The notes beneath the pieces are model-generated. The model was not told where the DNA came from and did not search any database. It was given only the letters and a program-made list of their open reading frames with translations. The position numbers and the translations under genes are program-made. Of a stretch of 64,000 bases of DNA, positions 61,588-64,000 are shown in pieces (the stretch's first letter is position 1; each line of letters begins with the position of its first letter). Location of the stretch: assembly GCA_949155365.1 (NCBI GenBank), contig CASCUT010000007.1, forward strand, positions 1-64,000, in the 5' to 3' direction. This stretch comes from an uncultured Clostridia bacterium (GTDB lineage Bacteria > Bacillota > Clostridia > TANB77 > CAG-508).

Positions 61588-62781
61588 TTAAGACCTTGTT
61601 GGTAATAACAAGTTTTCTAATGCATATCCAGCTTTTCTATTATGAGAAAGTAGTGGATGCACATAAAAATCTAATGTTGTACTAATTTGTGCATGACCAA
61701 GTCTTGCAGAAATAACAGCTATATCAACATTTTGTGCTACTAGTAAACTTGCATTTGTATGTCTTAATCCATGAAAATTAATTACAGGTAATCCGAGTGT
61801 GCTTACATATCTAACAAACCATTTGCTAATTGAAGAAGGATGCATAGGTTTGCCATCAGCTTGTACAAATAACCTATCAGAATTAGTCCATAATTCGCCA
61901 TAAATGGATTTTTGCTCTTCATACCATAATTTATATTCCTCAAGTAAAGAAATAATAAATTCGGGTATTGCAATCTCTCTAACGGAACTTTCTGTTTTAG
62001 GCGTTTTTGTAAATACTCCCATATCAGATAGATACTGACTAGAACGATTAATACTAATGATTCCATTCTTTAAATCAACATCTTGCCATTCTAGTCCCAT
62101 TAACTCGCCTAAACGAACACCAGTAAAAACAGTAAGAATGATAGCAACTTTATATTTAGTTTCTTCTATAGAAAGCTTTTCCAAATTTTCAAGAAGTATT
62201 TTAGTTTGCTCATCATCATAAGATTTTCTTTTTGGTTTTCTAGCTTTAGGTGCTTGAACACGTTCTGCAGGATTAGCCACTATAAGTTGCCAATAAACTG
62301 CTTTATGAAGCATTGCTCTTAATAATCTGTGATGCTCTAAAATTGTTTTGCCAGATAAGGGCTTTTTAGTTTTTTCGCCATTGTTACCACTTTTTCTAAC
62401 TAACTGAGTATCTTTTTCAAGTAAATCATAAAACTTCATAATGTCAGTTGGTCTAATTTTGTTAATATAAAAATGTCCGAAGTATGGTAAAAGTCTTGTT
62501 TCTAACATTCTACAATAACGCTTGTATGTAGTAGGAGCAAGTTCTTTTGATCCATAATCTCTTTTCCATATTTCAGTAAATTCAGAAAATTTTAAAGATT
62601 TACCATCAATAACTAAACCATTTTGTACTTCAGTAACAAACTTTGCAAGTTCAACTTCTGCATCTTTTTTAGTTCCGTGAACTGTTTTTCTGTGTATCAT
62701 AGGTTTTCCGTTTAAGTCGAATCCTTCAGCTACTGTTAGCCTGTAACTATTTTTTCCTCTTTTTTCTATACTCCCAGCCAT
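61588..62781 (-). CDS. int: Tyrosine recombinase, Tn916/phage type integrase
   Basis: 397 aa, AAGGAGGTG before ATG 62781. AP2-like N-terminal arm domain (KRGKNSYRLTVAEGFDLNGK), SAM-like core domain (about 65-165), catalytic domain with Arg in FTGVRLGELMGLEWQDVDLK, HGLRHTNASLLVAQNVDIAV, SARLGHAQISTTLDFYVHPL with the Tyr nucleophile. Different family from the 1234-2346 integrase; specificity for tRNA-fMet 3' end inferred from position. Confidence 0.93.
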   Translation of the reverse strand: MAGSIEKRGKNSYRLTVAEGFDLNGKPMIHRKTVHGTKKDAEVELAKFVTEVQNGLVIDGKSLKFSEFTEIWKRDYGSKELAPTTYKRYCRMLETRLLPYFGHFYINKIRPTDIMKFYDLLEKDTQLVRKSGNNGEKTKKPLSGKTILEHHRLLRAMLHKAVYWQLIVANPAERVQAPKARKPKRKSYDDEQTKILLENLEKLSIEETKYKVAIILTVFTGVRLGELMGLEWQDVDLKNGIISINRSSQYLSDMGVFTKTPKTESSVREIAIPEFIISLLEEYKLWYEEQKSIYGELWTNSDRLFVQADGKPMHPSSISKWFVRYVSTLGLPVINFHGLRHTNASLLVAQNVDIAVISARLGHAQISTTLDFYVHPLLSHNRKAGYALENLLLPTRS

Positions 62782-63020
62782 TACTTAATTCACCTCCTTT
62801 CAAGTATGCCTATGGGTGGGAGGAGTATATATCTTTTTTTTTGTTAACAAAATTATTATACAATAATAGTTAACAAAATGCAATAGTTTTCAAAAATAAA
62901 CTTAAAAATTTTAAGTATATAATAAAATGTAGAAAAATGTCGAAAGTTATAATATCAGTGAATTGCTAGACTTTTTACAGAAAATGTGATATGATTTGAC
63001 AAAGTAAGAGGAGGGCAAGA
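62782..63020. promoter_or_regulatory. Divergent regulatory region with paired GTTAACAAAAT repeats
   Basis: GTTAACAAAAT occurs twice (about 62842-62852 and 62869-62879), about 27 bp apart and surrounding TTATTATACAATAATA, which is itself a dyad. This is probably a regulator site between int and the cargo genes. Toward the right, TATGAT at 62989 may be the -10 for the first cargo gene; GAGGAGGG serves as its RBS. Confidence 0.5.
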
Positions 63021-63791
63021 ATGAGCAAAAAAGATACAAAATCCAACAAAATATTAAAAGTAATTTATTATGATGAGAATGCAGCGATTGACTATGTTAC
63101 GATAATGAATGAAGGGAATATAACTGTTGAAGAAATAAATAAGGCAATTAGTGGAAACAATGCAGAAGTTGGAATTGAAGGAAGTGCATCAGTAAAAACA
63201 TCATTATTAAAAATGCTTAATTTATCTTTAGGTGTGAAAGCAGGAGCTTCAGGACATCAATCTAATGAAAAAATAGTAAATTCAACTATAACTACTAATA
63301 TAATGACTGAATTTATAAAACTAGCTGATTTAGACTCTAATATAGAAAAATTGACTGGTTTAAGATTACGTATTGATGAAGATACTTTAACATATTTAAA
63401 AAGTGTTTTTCCTTATTTATCTTTATTGAAAGATCCAGAAAAGATTGATGAACTAAAAGAAATTAATATTGAGAAAGTGGATGAGGTTATTCTATCAACA
63501 AAAGGATACTTTGAATTTTTGGCATATAAAAATAATGTAGAAAAGGCAGTATTAAGATTCAATGTGGATTGTTTTAGAAATAACTATAAATTTGGAGATT
63601 TATTAAAAATGGATCTTTGCTATTATGGGATTAAAGTAGGAACAACCAAAAAGGAAGAATTAAAGTTAGAAAATGAAATAAATACAGCAAAGAAGGTATT
63701 ATCGGAAGAAGATTTAAGTATTAACACACAAAGTTCGAATAATGAATTAGCAATATATGATATAATAATTGCAGGAGTAAAAAATGATTGA
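63021..63791 (+). CDS. Cargo protein, DUF6414-like (unverified)
   Basis: 256 aa. KILKVIYYDENAAIDYVTIM, NEGNITVEEINKAISGNNAE, SASVKTSLLKMLNLSLGVKA, then ISLA-like helices and KNNVEKAVLRFNVDCFRNNY. The 'vikvlYfDE.aa.Dyi.i..gG' opening is what I recall from DUF6414 proteins of mobile elements. No catalytic motif seen. Overlaps the next gene by 8 bases, so the two are a coupled pair. Confidence 0.6.
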   Translation: MSKKDTKSNKILKVIYYDENAAIDYVTIMNEGNITVEEINKAISGNNAEVGIEGSASVKTSLLKMLNLSLGVKAGASGHQSNEKIVNSTITTNIMTEFIKLADLDSNIEKLTGLRLRIDEDTLTYLKSVFPYLSLLKDPEKIDELKEINIEKVDEVILSTKGYFEFLAYKNNVEKAVLRFNVDCFRNNYKFGDLLKMDLCYYGIKVGTTKKEELKLENEINTAKKVLSEEDLSINTQSSNNELAIYDIIIAGVKND

Positions 63792-64000
63792 AAATGAAAA
63801 AGTAATAATTTATACAGGACCTACAAAGGCATTTAATGAATTTACAATGAAGTTTTATGAAAGAGACAAGAATAATTATAATTTAACTAAGCTAGTTAAT
63901 TTGAGTGAAAACGAAAGAAATACATTATTAGTAAAGATTCAGGGGCAAGAACAGAAAAGAGATAGCAACTTTGAAGAAAATGTAATTGATTTATTAACTG
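63784..64000 (+). CDS. Second cargo protein, partial
   Basis: Starts at ATG 63784 inside the end of the previous gene and remains open to the window edge: IENEKVIIYTGPTKAFNEFT, MKFYERDKNNYNLTKLVNLS. 72 residues visible. Unrecognised. Coupling suggests one two-protein system carried by the element. Confidence 0.6.
   Translation, partial: MIENEKVIIYTGPTKAFNEFTMKFYERDKNNYNLTKLVNLSENERNTLLVKIQGQEQKRDSNFEENVIDLLT

Larger units (their letters stand above)
61204..64000. mobile_element. Second integrated element at tRNA-fMet, left part only
   Basis: A tyrosine integrase on the minus strand lies 384 bp from the tRNA end with arm-type repeats between, followed by a regulatory region with paired repeats and cargo genes that run off the window. 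Gene density and AT content resemble the prophage rather than the core. The other att end is not in the window. Confidence 0.75.

Overview
The window is AT-rich DNA from a Gram-positive, low-GC bacterium, most likely an uncultured Clostridia-type gut member of the Bacillota. The evidence is the conserved block tadA, tRNA-Ser, small SRP RNA, dnaX, ybaB (EbfC), recR; an LCP wall-anchoring protein and a DacF-type carboxypeptidase; pseudopilin-like surface proteins; and almost exclusive use of A/T-ending codons. I cannot name the species.

Layout. 1-728: 3' part missing of a secreted glycine-rich protein gene. 1039-1115: tRNA-Arg(CCT), whose 3' half is the attachment site of a complete 39.8-kb siphovirus-type prophage (1068-40895, flanked by identical 48-bp repeats). 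The prophage runs: integrase, ImmA/IrrE protease and CI-like repressor (minus strand); divergent operator region; early replication genes (HNH, DnaD-like initiator, G39P-like protein, RusA); many small early genes; a LemA-type membrane pair; a late-gene regulator; a structured RNA candidate; HNH, TerS, TerL, portal, ClpP-like protease, HK97 capsid; connectors, tail tube, tape measure, Dit, Tal, fibre; XhlA-like protein, holin, endolysin; then a lysogenic-conversion segment (AP2/zinc protein, two operons with identical operators, a Panacea-type antitoxin pair, a Spo0E-like protein). Just outside attR lies the remnant of an older integrase of the same family. 41.3-61.1 kb is host core: tadA, tRNA-Ser, SRP RNA, dnaX-ybaB-recR, two convergent pilin-like genes, a GDT1-type exporter, a Gld-type ABC transporter, CvpA, LCP, DacF and ComEA. 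61128-61203 is initiator tRNA-fMet, used by a second integrated element that runs off the right edge.

The outstanding observation is a translational one. I found 16 in-frame CGG codons in the genes of the window. At 15 of them the reading frame breaks exactly there, and skipping one base (the C) so that the following GGN is read as glycine restores the full-length protein. Examples are RecR, an ABC permease and a pseudopilin in the host, and portal (twice), tape measure, Dit (twice), Tal, fibre (twice), XhlA, HNH, a small early protein and ImmA/IrrE in the prophage. In RecR and the HNH protein the glycine so produced is a family-conserved residue. The preceding and following codons differ at every site. 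This looks like genome-wide +1 frameshifting or quadruplet decoding of CGGN as glycine, shared by host and phage. The single exception (41397) is CGG followed by G. A systematic sequencing artefact must still be excluded, and four additional frame breaks without CGG, two of them at homopolymers, show that ordinary indels or slippage may also be present.
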